This document shows positions 26,165-35,765 of a DNA stretch of 64,000 nt, piece after piece; position 1 is the stretch's first letter; every line of letters starts with the position of its first letter. The position numbers and the translations under genes are program-made. This DNA comes from Legionella_C sp963803545 (GTDB lineage: Bacteria > Pseudomonadota > Gammaproteobacteria > Legionellales > Legionellaceae): assembly GCA_963803545.1 (NCBI GenBank), contig CAWDMX010000004.1, forward strand, positions 558,001-622,000. The letters run 5' to 3'. The notes beneath the pieces were generated by a model. That model saw only the letters and a program-made list of their open reading frames with translations. It did no database searches and was not told the DNA's origin.

Positions 26165-27076
26165 GTGCCAGATAATTTTCATGAAGATACTGAAATATTT
26201 GCAGCAATAGTTGATCACAACGGATTCAGTCATGCGGCAAAATATATAGGCATATCACCGGCATTGGTTAGTCGTAGGGTTCGCGCACTAGAGAAAAAAT
26301 TAGGTGTAACATTGTTAACACGTTCTACTAGAAAATTTGAATTAACTACTGAAGGCATACTTGTATACCAACACGCAAAAAAAATAATGTGCGATAAACA
26401 AACTACATTGCTCGCAATAGAGGCCGTATCATCAAGACCTGCGGGGTTATTAAAAATTAGTGCACCTATGAACTTCGGGAGGCTTTATGTTACTGATGCG
26501 TTATGTGAATTCATGAAAATATATCCAGAGATTGAAATTGACCTACGGTTATCAAATAAACACGTTGACATAATTAATGAAAAATTTGATTTAGTCATCC
26601 GTGGAGCCGGTTATTTTAATAATGAATCTCTAGCTGAAAATAATTTAATTGCAAAAAAATTATTAAGTTCACCAATTATTTTATGCGCTAGCCCCGATTT
26701 TATTCGTCGAAACCCAGTAATTCACACTACAAAGGATATCCAAGGTCTGTTAGGTATTGATTTTAATCCTACGGAATTTGGGACGCCAGCGGCCGACATA
26801 TTGTGGAAGATGCAAGACCAAACTATAGAATTAAAACTTAAAAAACAGTTTTCTTGTAATGATATAGACACCACCATTAAAATGGCCTGTCAAGGAAATG
26901 GCATTGCCAAAATTGCCAAGATTAATGTTGAAAATGAAATCAAAATTAAAAAACTAATCCGAATACTACCTACTATAAATTTGGGTGGGTACAATTTATT
27001 CGCGGTGTTCCCGCAACGCACTTTGCCGCAAAGAACAAGAGTGCTCTTGGATTTTTTTGCACAACAATGGGAGTAG
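26165..27076 (+). CDS. LysR-family transcriptional regulator
   Basis: About 303 residues. An N-terminal winged HTH (GFSHAAKYIGISPALVSRRV, then ALEKKLGVTLLTRSTRKFEL) is followed by a two-lobed periplasmic-binding-like effector domain (PAGLLKISAPMNFGRLYV onward). The close RSTRKFELTTEG wording is that of the CrgA/AaeR-like subgroup. The start is a GTG at 26165, giving the usual short lead to the HTH. An upstream TTG at 26105 would place the dyad operator inside the gene. No divergent partner gene survives: an IS982 element occupies that position, so the original target may have been lost. Confidence 0.85.
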   Translation: MPDNFHEDTEIFAAIVDHNGFSHAAKYIGISPALVSRRVRALEKKLGVTLLTRSTRKFELTTEGILVYQHAKKIMCDKQTTLLAIEAVSSRPAGLLKISAPMNFGRLYVTDALCEFMKIYPEIEIDLRLSNKHVDIINEKFDLVIRGAGYFNNESLAENNLIAKKLLSSPIILCASPDFIRRNPVIHTTKDIQGLLGIDFNPTEFGTPAADILWKMQDQTIELKLKKQFSCNDIDTTIKMACQGNGIAKIAKINVENEIKIKKLIRILPTINLGGYNLFAVFPQRTLPQRTRVLLDFFAQQWE

Positions 27077-27141
27077 GGTAGTCGTGGACCTCAAAAAAGA
27101 GACAGTAGTGTAAGATATAACTATTGTATGAGGGTACTCAA

Positions 27142-27593
27142 ATGTCTAAAAAATCATTCCGCTCAAAACTCAAAGAAAAAGGTGCTATTGAGGCATTGAA
27201 AGGTCATAAAACGACCAATGAATTGGCGTCTGAGTTTGAGGTGCATCCCGCAAATTAACAGCTGAAAAAAGCAGTTACTGGAAGGGCGTAAGAATTTATT
27301 CAGTGGTAAAAATAAAAAGGATATGAAATCCTTGTCACTGGAACGCGAAGGACTTTACACGCAAATAGGCCAATTGGCCGTTGAACGGAATTGGCTTAAA
27401 AAAAGACTGGCCGTCTAAGTTACGTGTGAAGAAGAAAAAAGCGATGATAGAGCCAATTCATACCAGTATAAGCGTTGCCCGCCGATGCGAATTGATTCAT
27501 TTGCCTCGCGCCAGTTATTATCGTTCGGCAAATGATGGACCTGTTGTTTTTTATCCTATAGAAAAATTTCGGGCTAATTTCAAACCAAAATAA
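27142..27593 (+). pseudogene. IS3-family transposase relic (OrfA and start of OrfB)
   Basis: The start MSKKSFRSKLKEKGAIEALK and NELASEFEVHP give the HTH of an IS3-type OrfA, followed by an in-frame TAA at 27256. Further frames hold YTQIGQLAVERNWLKKRLA (coiled-coil end of OrfA) and HTSISVARRCELIHLPRASY (start of OrfB). Several stops and shifts separate them. The 250 bp after it up to the J-domain gene contain nothing I can name. Confidence 0.75.
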
Positions 27594-27847
27594 AAAGAAT
27601 TACTGGCGAGTTTTCAACGTTGGCCGAAGTTGTTGATGAGGCATTTAGACACGATCATTTAATTTTTAATTAACTGTATACGGCTAGAAAATTTGATAAT
27701 CGAGTATACAAAGAAAGCATCTGTTGTAAACTAAACGTCATTAATTAGATCTAATTTCTCTCTTGAAGCCAAATTAGTAGACATAAAATTATTTGCTTAT
27801 TATGATGCCGCACTTTAATAGTTTTTAATTTTAACAAGAGATCTTTG

Positions 27848-29185
27848 ATGAGAGAAATGTACGAGCGATTAGGAATTCAAAGTAATGCAAGTCCGGAAAT
27901 GGTGAAAAAAGCGTACAAGGATCTTGCTCGTAAGAATCATCCCGATAAACCCGGAGGCTCTCTTGAAAACATGCAAAAACTTAACGAAGCTTATCGGCTG
28001 CTAAATAATCCTGAAGAGCTGAAAAAATATTTTGCTGAGCATGCTGATGAAGACTCCAGCGTCTCAAGTATTTTTCTTAATTCAAGCGGTGAAAGACCTT
28101 CAGAAGCTTACCGTCGAAGCATGAAGTCACTGACTAAATTTTATTTATCACAGCCTACGAAAGTTTTGAAAAAACTCAACCCCGAAGATGCATTTATCAA
28201 CCTAAATAATCCTTCGAAGAGGTTGATGGCTGAGGAATATTACATAAATTTGTATCGTGTAAAAGATTCTGGCGTACCTTATAGCGATCTATTCGAATAT
28301 CTAAATTACATGTCAAATTGGTCCATTGATTCGGTTAGCCTACCAGCAAAATTTTTCCAAGAGCCGCTTACCTTAAAAAAAGGACTAATTATATTAGAGG
28401 ATTTTTTAGCAGGTAACTACTATGGAAAAAAACTAGAGCTCATACAATCCTACTTACTTTCTCGGCTTAATGTGCTGGAAGAAACCACCTACGACGCAGT
28501 TGTATTTAAAGCTCTGATTACTATTATTTCAAGCACAAGTTTCGTCGATAATCATAAAGAAATTCTCGAGGCTGTTGAACAAATATACAAATACATTTAC
28601 CAAACACGTTCTATGGAAAAACCGGAGTTTTTAGCACTAATTCAAAATAAATATTTTAGATATTTGATTGCCAGTGCATTAAAACAAAATTGGCAAGACC
28701 CCTTTTTTTCTGGACCTAAAGAGGTATTGCTAAGTATAAAAAGTGATTTTGCCTATTTAGCTCGTATTGCCTCGATGTATCAAGCACATTCTTCCATTGA
28801 AAAAAAAATACAAAGCTTGTTTTCTAAAAATCCAACGGCTGAAGAAAGTTATGAGTGCGGCTATGTTGCCTTAGATATGATGGCATGTGTTGATACATCA
28901 GTATCAACAGCTAATTACGCATTAATTGCAGCACTTTGTTTTCATTATGCAGCCTCAATTGAACGTGAACCTTCCAAAACAATGGCGGCAGAGTATATCG
29001 CTCTTATTCTTTATCAAGCGGCATTAAAGTGCGGTTTTCGTGCAAATGTAATGCTTGGGCTTTATATGGCTAACCAGATTATCAAATGCTTAGGCACTCT
29101 CTGTTATGAACAATCAACTTTGGATTTTGAGAATTTAGTAACGCACATACTAAACCCAGGTGATATGATTACTCAGGTTCTGTAA
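27848..29185 (+). CDS. J-domain protein, large, unknown partner
   Basis: Residues 1-70 are a J domain (DnaJ_N) with the HPD motif at residues 31-33 (ARKNHPDKPGG), which stimulates Hsp70 ATPases. There is no G/F region, zinc finger or DnaJ C-terminal domain, so it is not housekeeping DnaJ. The remaining 370 residues are helical and unrecognised. ATG 27848 is used rather than the TTG just before it; AAGAG lies upstream. The next frame (29194-31401) overlaps the end of this one in a different phase with no ribosome-binding site of its own, so the two may be a single gene with one indel. J-domain proteins with long private tails occur among effectors of intracellular bacteria; that role here is inference. 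Confidence 0.8.
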   Translation: MREMYERLGIQSNASPEMVKKAYKDLARKNHPDKPGGSLENMQKLNEAYRLLNNPEELKKYFAEHADEDSSVSSIFLNSSGERPSEAYRRSMKSLTKFYLSQPTKVLKKLNPEDAFINLNNPSKRLMAEEYYINLYRVKDSGVPYSDLFEYLNYMSNWSIDSVSLPAKFFQEPLTLKKGLIILEDFLAGNYYGKKLELIQSYLLSRLNVLEETTYDAVVFKALITIISSTSFVDNHKEILEAVEQIYKYIYQTRSMEKPEFLALIQNKYFRYLIASALKQNWQDPFFSGPKEVLLSIKSDFAYLARIASMYQAHSSIEKKIQSLFSKNPTAEESYECGYVALDMMACVDTSVSTANYALIAALCFHYAASIEREPSKTMAAEYIALILYQAALKCGFRANVMLGLYMANQIIKCLGTLCYEQSTLDFENLVTHILNPGDMITQVL

Positions 29186-29193
29186 TTCAAAGC

Positions 29194-31401
29194 ATGCAGG
29201 GAGCGATGATTAAAGCACTCGATGCAATTGATATAGCACCGTTTTACAGTCAGGCAAAGTCCAGTATTGATTTGGAGATTATTACAATATTTCAACATGG
29301 AATGCTTTGTGCCTCAGTCAATAATCTTTTGGCCCGTGAAGTAATTACTGATTTTAAATACTCAAAGGTTGCTTACCATGCTTATGAACTAGCGTTAAAC
29401 GGTTGGTATGAAAAAAAAGGGAAAGTTAATCGTGCAGAAAAAACGTCCGATTTAAAGATAAAAGCTATGGAGGGATTACTATCGGACGCCAGCAGTAGTT
29501 TATTCGATATATCAACGCTAGTAGCTCCTGGTTTTTCTCACATGAAGCGTAATTGGCAAGGGTTTTTAGCACCGATTAATCAATTACATTTTCCAGAAAC
29601 AGAGAGTATTCAGCGTTTTAGTTCTTTTAAAGGATTCACATTTGATCGCAAGAACAAAACAATAGAGTTTATTACAGAAAATGTTGAAGTACTTGATCCG
29701 ACAACCGGTGAAACGGTGCCGAACATACTTTTTACCTCATACGATATTGCTCAGATGATCCAAAAAGGGATAACAGGGGTTCAATTTAGTTTAGATGCGC
29801 CAGAATACGGAATACTCAATCCACTGCAAAAAGTTGTCGTACGTCCAGAAAATGTAAGAAATACCGGTTACTATCAAACGCTTTTTATGGCCGACTACCT
29901 GTTAAAAATGTTTACAACAGGAGTTGAGGTTTCGGGTCTGCCACCCTACATAACGAAAACAAACAACGATCTCATCGAGCGTTTACTTCCAGAGCTTAAA
30001 GATATTCTAAACTTACTTCGAACTGCGAAAAAAAGAGGCGAGCAAGCGCATCGGTTCTGGATAACCACTAAAGAGGAAGGAAGTATAGAGCACCTGAAAT
30101 CAACAAATGAGGATGGAGTGCTTACCGTCCTACTGGGGGATGTTGAACTTGAACTTAAAAAACACTTACTTAAACTTCAATTTAATGCTGAGGGCATTCC
30201 GGAGCTTTCCGATGCAACCCTTGACCAGGATGATGACTCTCCAGAGGCAAGGTTTGCAAAACTATTCACCGAAAATTACGATAAGATAGGTGCCTATTTT
30301 CCCGAATTTTTACGCTTAAAAGAGCTTTTAAAAATTGCTGCTGCAATCACCCAGCTAAAGGAAATTCGTTTAAAAAATAATTATAAAATACATAAAATTG
30401 AAACAATTCTTGCGGATGAGCCTCACTGGGAAAGCCTTTTAAAACTAACTTTGGAAAATATCAGCAAGCAGTTGCTGACGATTTATCAAGGGCAACACTC
30501 ATTAGTCAAAGAATTACGGCCTGCTAGTGATACCGATTGGTGGGTACAAAAACAAAAAGTTTTTTTTGAAACTCACAGAAAAAATCTGCAGGATGCTGCG
30601 CGCAGACATCCTCAATTTAGTTATCAGATTAATGATTCTGAGGTCACACGTGTTTATAACGCCCATTACGGCCGTGTTTATAATGATTTTTTTAATCAGC
30701 TGTTTGAAAGTAACAAAGCAAGAATTATTACAGAACACGGGCAAGAATCATGGAATTATAATGAGTCAAGCATTCGACAACAAGTTACCACGGCAGTTCA
30801 AGCGAGCATGCCTACCCTCATCAATAACCAGAAAATTTTAAATGAATTAAATCAACTGGGTGCTAAAACCCGTGCTGAAATTAAAAACCAGTATAATACT
30901 CAGCTATCTAATTTAAGAAAAAGTCTAGGAGAAAGTACTTTTTCACAATGCCTTGATCAATTTTTAAATGGAAACCCTATAAAACTAGCAGAAGCGCTGG
31001 CTAATGATGAAAAATCTCAACTGGTAGATCTTTATGAAAAAATTTCTACAAATTTCTACAATTCATTTTTGGAGGCTAGGTCGCAAATTGGGGAAGTAGC
31101 CTATAAACACTGCATTGAACAATTAATGCAAGGGAATGTTTCTAGCCTGGCAAACCCCTTGGCTCAAAACCAGATAGCTTCCTCAAAAGAGTTTTTTAGA
31201 GCAAAAATACAAAAAAAACAAGAAGTTGAAAATATGTTTTTATCTCTTGGCTTGAACTCAGATATAGTTGCCGACGAAGACCTTGAAGAACAATCACACG
31301 ACTATTTTGTGCCGGCAGCTTATCACTGTCATACAAACGGGAATTCAAGCTACCGTGTTTATGGTGGAGTTCGTGCGGTAATCGTCCCTAAAAATAATTG
31401 A
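29194..31401 (+). CDS. Large unknown protein, probably the frameshifted continuation of the J-domain protein
   Basis: 735 residues, mostly helical, no recognised domain. The frame is already open from 29164, before the stop of the J-domain frame at 29183-29185, and encodes YDYSGSVIQS there. The first ATG at 29194 has no Shine-Dalgarno. This is what a single-base indel in one long gene would give. The last eight codons and the stop (31399-31401) lie inside the left inverted repeat of the IS3 copy, so the native C terminus has been replaced by IS sequence and the original end of the gene is lost. Confidence 0.65.
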   Translation: MQGAMIKALDAIDIAPFYSQAKSSIDLEIITIFQHGMLCASVNNLLAREVITDFKYSKVAYHAYELALNGWYEKKGKVNRAEKTSDLKIKAMEGLLSDASSSLFDISTLVAPGFSHMKRNWQGFLAPINQLHFPETESIQRFSSFKGFTFDRKNKTIEFITENVEVLDPTTGETVPNILFTSYDIAQMIQKGITGVQFSLDAPEYGILNPLQKVVVRPENVRNTGYYQTLFMADYLLKMFTTGVEVSGLPPYITKTNNDLIERLLPELKDILNLLRTAKKRGEQAHRFWITTKEEGSIEHLKSTNEDGVLTVLLGDVELELKKHLLKLQFNAEGIPELSDATLDQDDDSPEARFAKLFTENYDKIGAYFPEFLRLKELLKIAAAITQLKEIRLKNNYKIHKIETILADEPHWESLLKLTLENISKQLLTIYQGQHSLVKELRPASDTDWWVQKQKVFFETHRKNLQDAARRHPQFSYQINDSEVTRVYNAHYGRVYNDFFNQLFESNKARIITEHGQESWNYNESSIRQQVTTAVQASMPTLINNQKILNELNQLGAKTRAEIKNQYNTQLSNLRKSLGESTFSQCLDQFLNGNPIKLAEALANDEKSQLVDLYEKISTNFYNSFLEARSQIGEVAYKHCIEQLMQGNVSSLANPLAQNQIASSKEFFRAKIQKKQEVENMFLSLGLNSDIVADEDLEEQSHDYFVPAAYHCHTNGNSSYRVYGGVRAVIVPKNN

Positions 31402-31447
31402 TGCCAAAAGTAGAATTTTCTCGTACCCTTTACGCAGGAGATTCTGC

Positions 31448-31711
31448 ATGAAAAAATCAAAATTTAGTGACAGTCAAATTATGTCGATCATCAAGCAAAG
31501 TGAAGCAGGCGTACCTGTTCCAGAACTTTGTCGTGAACATGGCATGAGTTCAGCAACGTTTTATAAATGGCGTGCAAAATATGGTGGCCTGGACTTGCCG
31601 ATGATGACCCGACTAAAAGAGCTCGAGTCTGAAAATGCCCGTTTGAAGAAGATGTACGCTGAAGAGCGCCTAAAATCTGAGATTCTTCGCGAGGTGCTTG
31701 AAAAAAAGTAG
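31448..31711 (+). CDS. IS3-family transposase OrfA
   Basis: 87 residues. MKKSKFSDSQIMSIIKQSEA and ELCREHGMSSATFYKWRAKY form the HTH that binds the IS ends, followed by a leucine-zipper-like helix (LKELESENARLKKMYAEERL) used for multimerisation. A ribosome-binding site (GCAGGAG) precedes the ATG. It ends at the frameshift site, which yields OrfAB. Confidence 0.95.
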   Translation: MKKSKFSDSQIMSIIKQSEAGVPVPELCREHGMSSATFYKWRAKYGGLDLPMMTRLKELESENARLKKMYAEERLKSEILREVLEKK

Positions 31712-31749
31712 TTAAGCCATCCAGTCGAAAGCAGCTTGCACAGAAAGCC

Positions 31750-32535
31750 GTGCAGGAAAAATTTATCTCCGTACGGATGGCCTGTTGTTTATTTAGCATT
31801 AGTGAAACTTGCTATCGTTACCAATTGAAGCTGAATGATGAAAATGCTCATATTGCAGACTGGTTGTTGCGTTTGACTAAAAATAATCGCAATTGGGGTT
31901 TTGGCCTTTGTTTTTTATATTTGCGTAACGTTAAAGGTTACAAATGGAACCATAAGCGTGTTTATCGTATTTATAGAGAGCTCGAGCTGAATTTAAGAAT
32001 CAAACCCAAAAAGCGGTTAATTAGGGAAAAGCCAGAGGCGCTAACGGTTCCTCAAGCAATAAACGAATGCTGGTCAATGGATTTTATGCATGATCAGTTA
32101 CAAAACGGGCGTAGTTATCGTTTATTTAACGTGATTGATGACTTCAATCGAGAAGGCCTTACCATTGAAGCTGACTTCTCTTTGCCTGCTGAGCGTGTGA
32201 TTAGGGCGCTTGATCAGGTTATTGAGTGGCGTGGTAAGCCTTTTCAGATACGTTGTGATAATGGACCTGAATATATCAGTCACTTGCTTACACAATGGGC
32301 TGAAAAACACAAAATAACGCTATTGTTTATTCAGCCAGGCAACCCACAACAAAATGCCTATGTTGAGCGTTATAACAGAACCGTACGATATGATTGGTTA
32401 AACCAGTATTTATTTAGTACGATCGAGGAAGTTCAGAATATGGCCACAAAATGGTTGTGGTCTTATAACAACGAACGGCCTAACATGGCAATTGGAGGTA
32501 TACCGCCCAGACAAAAACTGAAATTAGTAGCTTAG
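31750..32535 (+). CDS. IS3-family transposase OrfB
   Basis: The DDE integrase part, same as 230-1015 except Asn for Lys in LWSYNNERPN. Motifs CWSMDFMHD, RCDNGPEYIS and AYVERYNR are intact. It is probably made as the -1 frameshift fusion with OrfA. The element appears complete and potentially active. Confidence 0.95.
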   Translation: MQEKFISVRMACCLFSISETCYRYQLKLNDENAHIADWLLRLTKNNRNWGFGLCFLYLRNVKGYKWNHKRVYRIYRELELNLRIKPKKRLIREKPEALTVPQAINECWSMDFMHDQLQNGRSYRLFNVIDDFNREGLTIEADFSLPAERVIRALDQVIEWRGKPFQIRCDNGPEYISHLLTQWAEKHKITLLFIQPGNPQQNAYVERYNRTVRYDWLNQYLFSTIEEVQNMATKWLWSYNNERPNMAIGGIPPRQKLKLVA

Positions 32536-33736
32536 TTTCTACTTTTAGCGTCAGTTAAAAATGGGGGGATTACCCTATCGCGTGGGATTGTGTGATTATT
32601 AATAGTTGTTACTAATTTTGATTGATAAGCAGAAGAAATACCTATCCATTGTTGTAATTGCAATAAACGATTGTGCCATTCAGTGAACATTGCCATAATT
32701 TGTACGTTGGTTATACGGATTGGTTGTTCATTACCTAACCATTCCATAAAATAATAGAAAAACTGATGATATAAAATTTCAGTTGCATCTTTACCTGTTT
32801 TAAAGGTCTGAGCTAATTCTTTTTTAGTCTGAGCAATGGTTTCATCTTTATTGGGTTCCGAATAAAGTATTTGGAGCTTTTGTAAAAAAAGAAGCGCTTG
32901 TTCTCTGTCAGGATGTACATTAGAACGTATCACGTCGAAATGGGTAATCGTTGAACGGGCAAGGATACTGGATTTTAGTACCTGCTTTAGTTTTTTTTTT
33001 CTTCATCAGACAAAGTTCTTTGTTGTGACAACAATGAATTAATCACATTTCGGACAGCAGATATTTGTTCATCGTCTGTTTTGAAACGCTTTTTAGGTAG
33101 AAATATAGGGCTTAACTTTTTGGTTAACTTTAATTGCATTTCAAGATTAGTTAATAGCCAATTTAGATGATGAAAATAGAGATTTTGGTCTTCGGGAAAT
33201 TTTTGGGTTAATTTTTCGTTATGTTTAAAAATACTGGCAATGATAAGTTTGCAGATAAAAGCCGGATAGGTTGCAGTTGCTTCAAAAAATTCTTTTTTAA
33301 ATTGTTTTGTAGTAGGGTTAATACAGCTTGCCAAATATTCATCAACCGGACTATTTGAAGCTATTGCAAAAGTTAATCCTGGGTCCATCATCCATTGGGG
33401 ATGTTGAGTCATCAACGATTGATAATATTTATAAAACATTAACTTTTTGCCATTGCCACTATGGGTGATAAGGTCGTTAATGGTGATGCTCGTATTAGCA
33501 GTCACTGTTTTAACATGTTTATATTGAATGGCAGTAACTTTACCTTGACTAGTTATAATAACTAAATCATCAAAATCTCCAAAGGTAGTATCCTCTGTAA
33601 CGATATAAAAATCACATCCGGGTCGATGGTAAGCTCTAACGAAGGCCTGAAACATGGATTTTGTAATCTGATTAATTGTACCATGCAGAGTCTCTGGGAC
33701 GGTTAATCTTTTCTGATGGTCAAATCGTGGTAGCAT
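32532..33736 (-). pseudogene. Nuclease-like protein gene, frameshifted and truncated by IS3
   Basis: The first frame starts at 33736 (AAAGGAAA upstream) and runs 249 residues to a run of ten A on the coding strand (32991-33000), where it stops. One more A would join it to the second frame, LKQVLKSSILARSTITHFDV and on to 32532. The N-terminal 90 residues hold FGDFDDLVIITSQGKVTAIQYKHVK read in two parts: an Asp, then a strand ending Q-x-K, the pattern of PD-(D/E)xK nuclease-like domains such as DUF4297/Cap4. That link is weak. The last 14 residues come from the IS3 right end, so the native end is lost. Confidence 0.6.
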
Positions 33737-34026
33737 GAATTTCCTTTTTTTAAGTGGTTATGTATACCAAAGTTAGTTCTAATTTATTCCAAAAAACCAT
33801 TTTTTAAAAAGTTTATAAGAAATGTAGATAAAATTCTTTGGCTTGTTTAATGCGGAATTGCAATGGAGCTTCCTAGAATATAGAAATAAAGTGATTGCGA
33901 TGTGTCAATGGATAACTTATTTGGTAGTGTATCGTTCTTTCTATAAATTCATTTAGGTCTTGTAAAAAATGGCTTGCGAAACAGATAGTAGCAAAGTTGG
34001 TGGGATTATTGAACAATTATGTGACG

Positions 34027-35266
34027 CAGGGCAAGATCGTCTAAATCATGGCTGACGCCCTAATTCAGACGATTTTTTTATTCTAAGGATCGACAAACCC
34101 GTATAGAAATGATCAAATGCTTCCTTTTTTCTAGGGAACATCATGCAATCAGACGTGCTATCACACTTCCAAACACTCGAAGATCCCAGAGTTGACAGTA
34201 CTAAACGCTACCCATTGATTGAAATTATTTTTTTGATTATCAGTGCAACAATATCTGGCTGTGAAGGCTGGAAATCAATTAGAGATTTTGGATTGCTTAA
34301 GCTCGATTGGTTGAGAAAATTTCTACCCTATGAAAATGGGATTCCAGTTGATGACACCATCGCACGCGTAATGAGAAAACTAGACACTAAACAGTTTGCC
34401 AATTGCTTTACACGCTGGATTCAAGCAGTAACAAAAGCAACAGATGGTGACGTTATAGCTGCAGTTTTAACACAGCTGATCAGACGTCAGCTATTCATAT
34501 GGTTAGTGCTTGGAGTACTGCTAATGGCGTTGTATTAGGGCAAGAAAAAACGGCTGAAAAAAGCAATGAGATCACGGCCATTCCTGAATTGCTAAATAGC
34601 TTGGCTATTAAAGGATGCATCATCACCATTGATGCGATGGGATGCCAAAAAGATATATCTGAGAAAATTGTAAAGCAAAAAAGTGATTATTTACTTGCAC
34701 TCAAAGGTAATCAGGGCAATTTTCATGACGAAGTAGCTTCATTTTTAACCGTGGCAAAAGAGGCTGATTTTAAGAATCTGGAGCACGATTTTCATGAGGA
34801 AATTGATGCCGGTCATGGCCGGGTCGAAACACGCCGTGCTTACGCCATTGATTTTAAAAAATATAAAAAACACATGCCTGAGGGTGGAAAGTGGAAAAAA
34901 TTAACCAGCATAGTGATGGTTGAAACAATTAGAGAAGGACGTAATTTTAGGACAATGGATACTCGTTTTTATATCAGTTCATGTGTCCCATTAGCCGCGC
35001 CACTTTTAGGTGCCAGTCGTAAACATTGGGCTGTGGAAAATTCGTTGCACTGGACGCTAGACGTTACATTCCGAGAGGATGAATCTAGAGTTCGAAAAGA
35101 AGCTTCGCCAGAAAATTATACCATTTTCCGGCATATCGCACTCAATATCATTCGTCGTGATACGTTTATTGATGCGAGTGTAAAACGCAAGAGACATATG
35201 GCCGCGCTTAACGATGATGTACGTACAACCCTCATAAAAGGTTTAAATTAAGATGCGGTTGCCCTG
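34027..35266 (+). mobile_element. ISAs1-family insertion sequence with target duplication
   Basis: 1240 bp. The inverted ends are CAGGGCAAGATCGTCTAAAT at the left and, reading inward from the right, CAGGGCAACCGCATCTTAAT. A perfect 10-bp direct repeat TTATGTGACG flanks it (34017-34026 and 35267-35276), the length expected for ISAs1. The host sequence is an IS256 transposase gene. A hairpin ATCGTCTAAAT...ATTCAGACGAT followed by T7 lies just inside the left end (34036-34079) and could block read-in transcription. Confidence 0.92.
34143..35251 (+). pseudogene. ISAs1-family transposase with a small internal deletion
   Basis: The N-terminal DDE_Tnp_1-associated domain (TLEDPRVDSTKRYPLIEIIF) reads to GDVIA near 34460, then the phase changes; the second frame resumes with SFNTADQTSAIHMVSAW and runs to 35251. 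What is missing is the IDGKTLRR-type stretch that carries the first catalytic Asp. The rest is well kept (IITIDAMGCQKDI, YLLALKGNQG, HWAVENSLHWTLDVTF). The element is therefore dead in cis although its target duplication is still perfect. Confidence 0.85.
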
Positions 35267-35765
35267 TTATGTGACGAAGACTTTGACGGAATCACAGGTG
35301 CCGTGATTACCTTATTGAATGAAGCAATGAAATTGGGTAGGACTCGTCACCTTCAAGCGTCTCATTATGAATGGAGTGAAGATCGCCAAGGTTACGCTAA
35401 CGGTTACAAGCCGAAAACGGTCAATTCAAAGTTGGGTAAATTGACGCTATCAGTTCCCCAGGTCAGAGAAAGTGAGCAGGAATTTTATCCAAATTGTCTC
35501 GAGAAAGGTTTGCGTTCAGAGCGGGCTTTAAAAGCGGCTTTGGCTGAAATGTATATTCAAGGCGTATCTACCCGTAAAGTAAAAGCCATTACTGAGGCTC
35601 TGTGTAGTTATGAGGTCAGTAGCAGTTAGGTCAGTCGCATAACCAAAGAGCTTGATGGTGAGTTTGAGCAATGGTGGACTCGCCCATTGGGATAGATGGT
35701 AATGCTTAATAATTACTTAATTCTAAAATGCAATAATAGGGCAGTTTCATTTTTTGAGCCGCACT

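Larger units (their letters stand above)
31377..32574 (+). mobile_element. IS3-family insertion sequence, copy 2 (complete)
   Basis: 1198 bp. The ends are imperfect inverted repeats: GGTAATC-NN-CCC at 31377 and its complement at 32574, with an inner block TGA(T/C)GC(C/T)AAAAGTAGAA at 31399 and complement at 32537-32553. It carries orfA and orfB with the A AAA AAG shift site between them. The left flank (...gtgc) and right flank (ctat...) show no target duplication, so ends may have been exchanged with another copy. It truncates a gene on each side. Confidence 0.9.
33969..35692 (+). pseudogene. IS256-family transposase, N-terminal part, interrupted by ISAs1
   Basis: ATG 33969 starts MACETDSSKVGGIIEQLC; the frame stops being IS256 at 34026. 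After the inserted ISAs1 element it resumes at 35277 (EDFDGITGAVITLLNEAMK, then ERGYANG-like QGYANGYKPKTV, VSTRKVKAITEALC, SYEVSSS). A TAG at 35627-35629 then replaces the expected Gln codon, and homology continues as VSRITKELDGEFEQWW before ending near 35692. Removing the ISAs1 and one target copy restores one frame. The catalytic half is absent. Confidence 0.85.

Noticed and set aside
29194..31401. A separate downstream gene with its own start
   Set aside because: There is no Shine-Dalgarno and the frame is open before the ATG, so a frameshifted continuation of the J-domain gene is at least as likely; kept as a feature with that warning.
34036..34079. Hairpin plus T7 as the terminator of an upstream gene
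   Set aside because: It lies inside the left end of the ISAs1 element, so it is more likely the element's own shield against read-in transcription.
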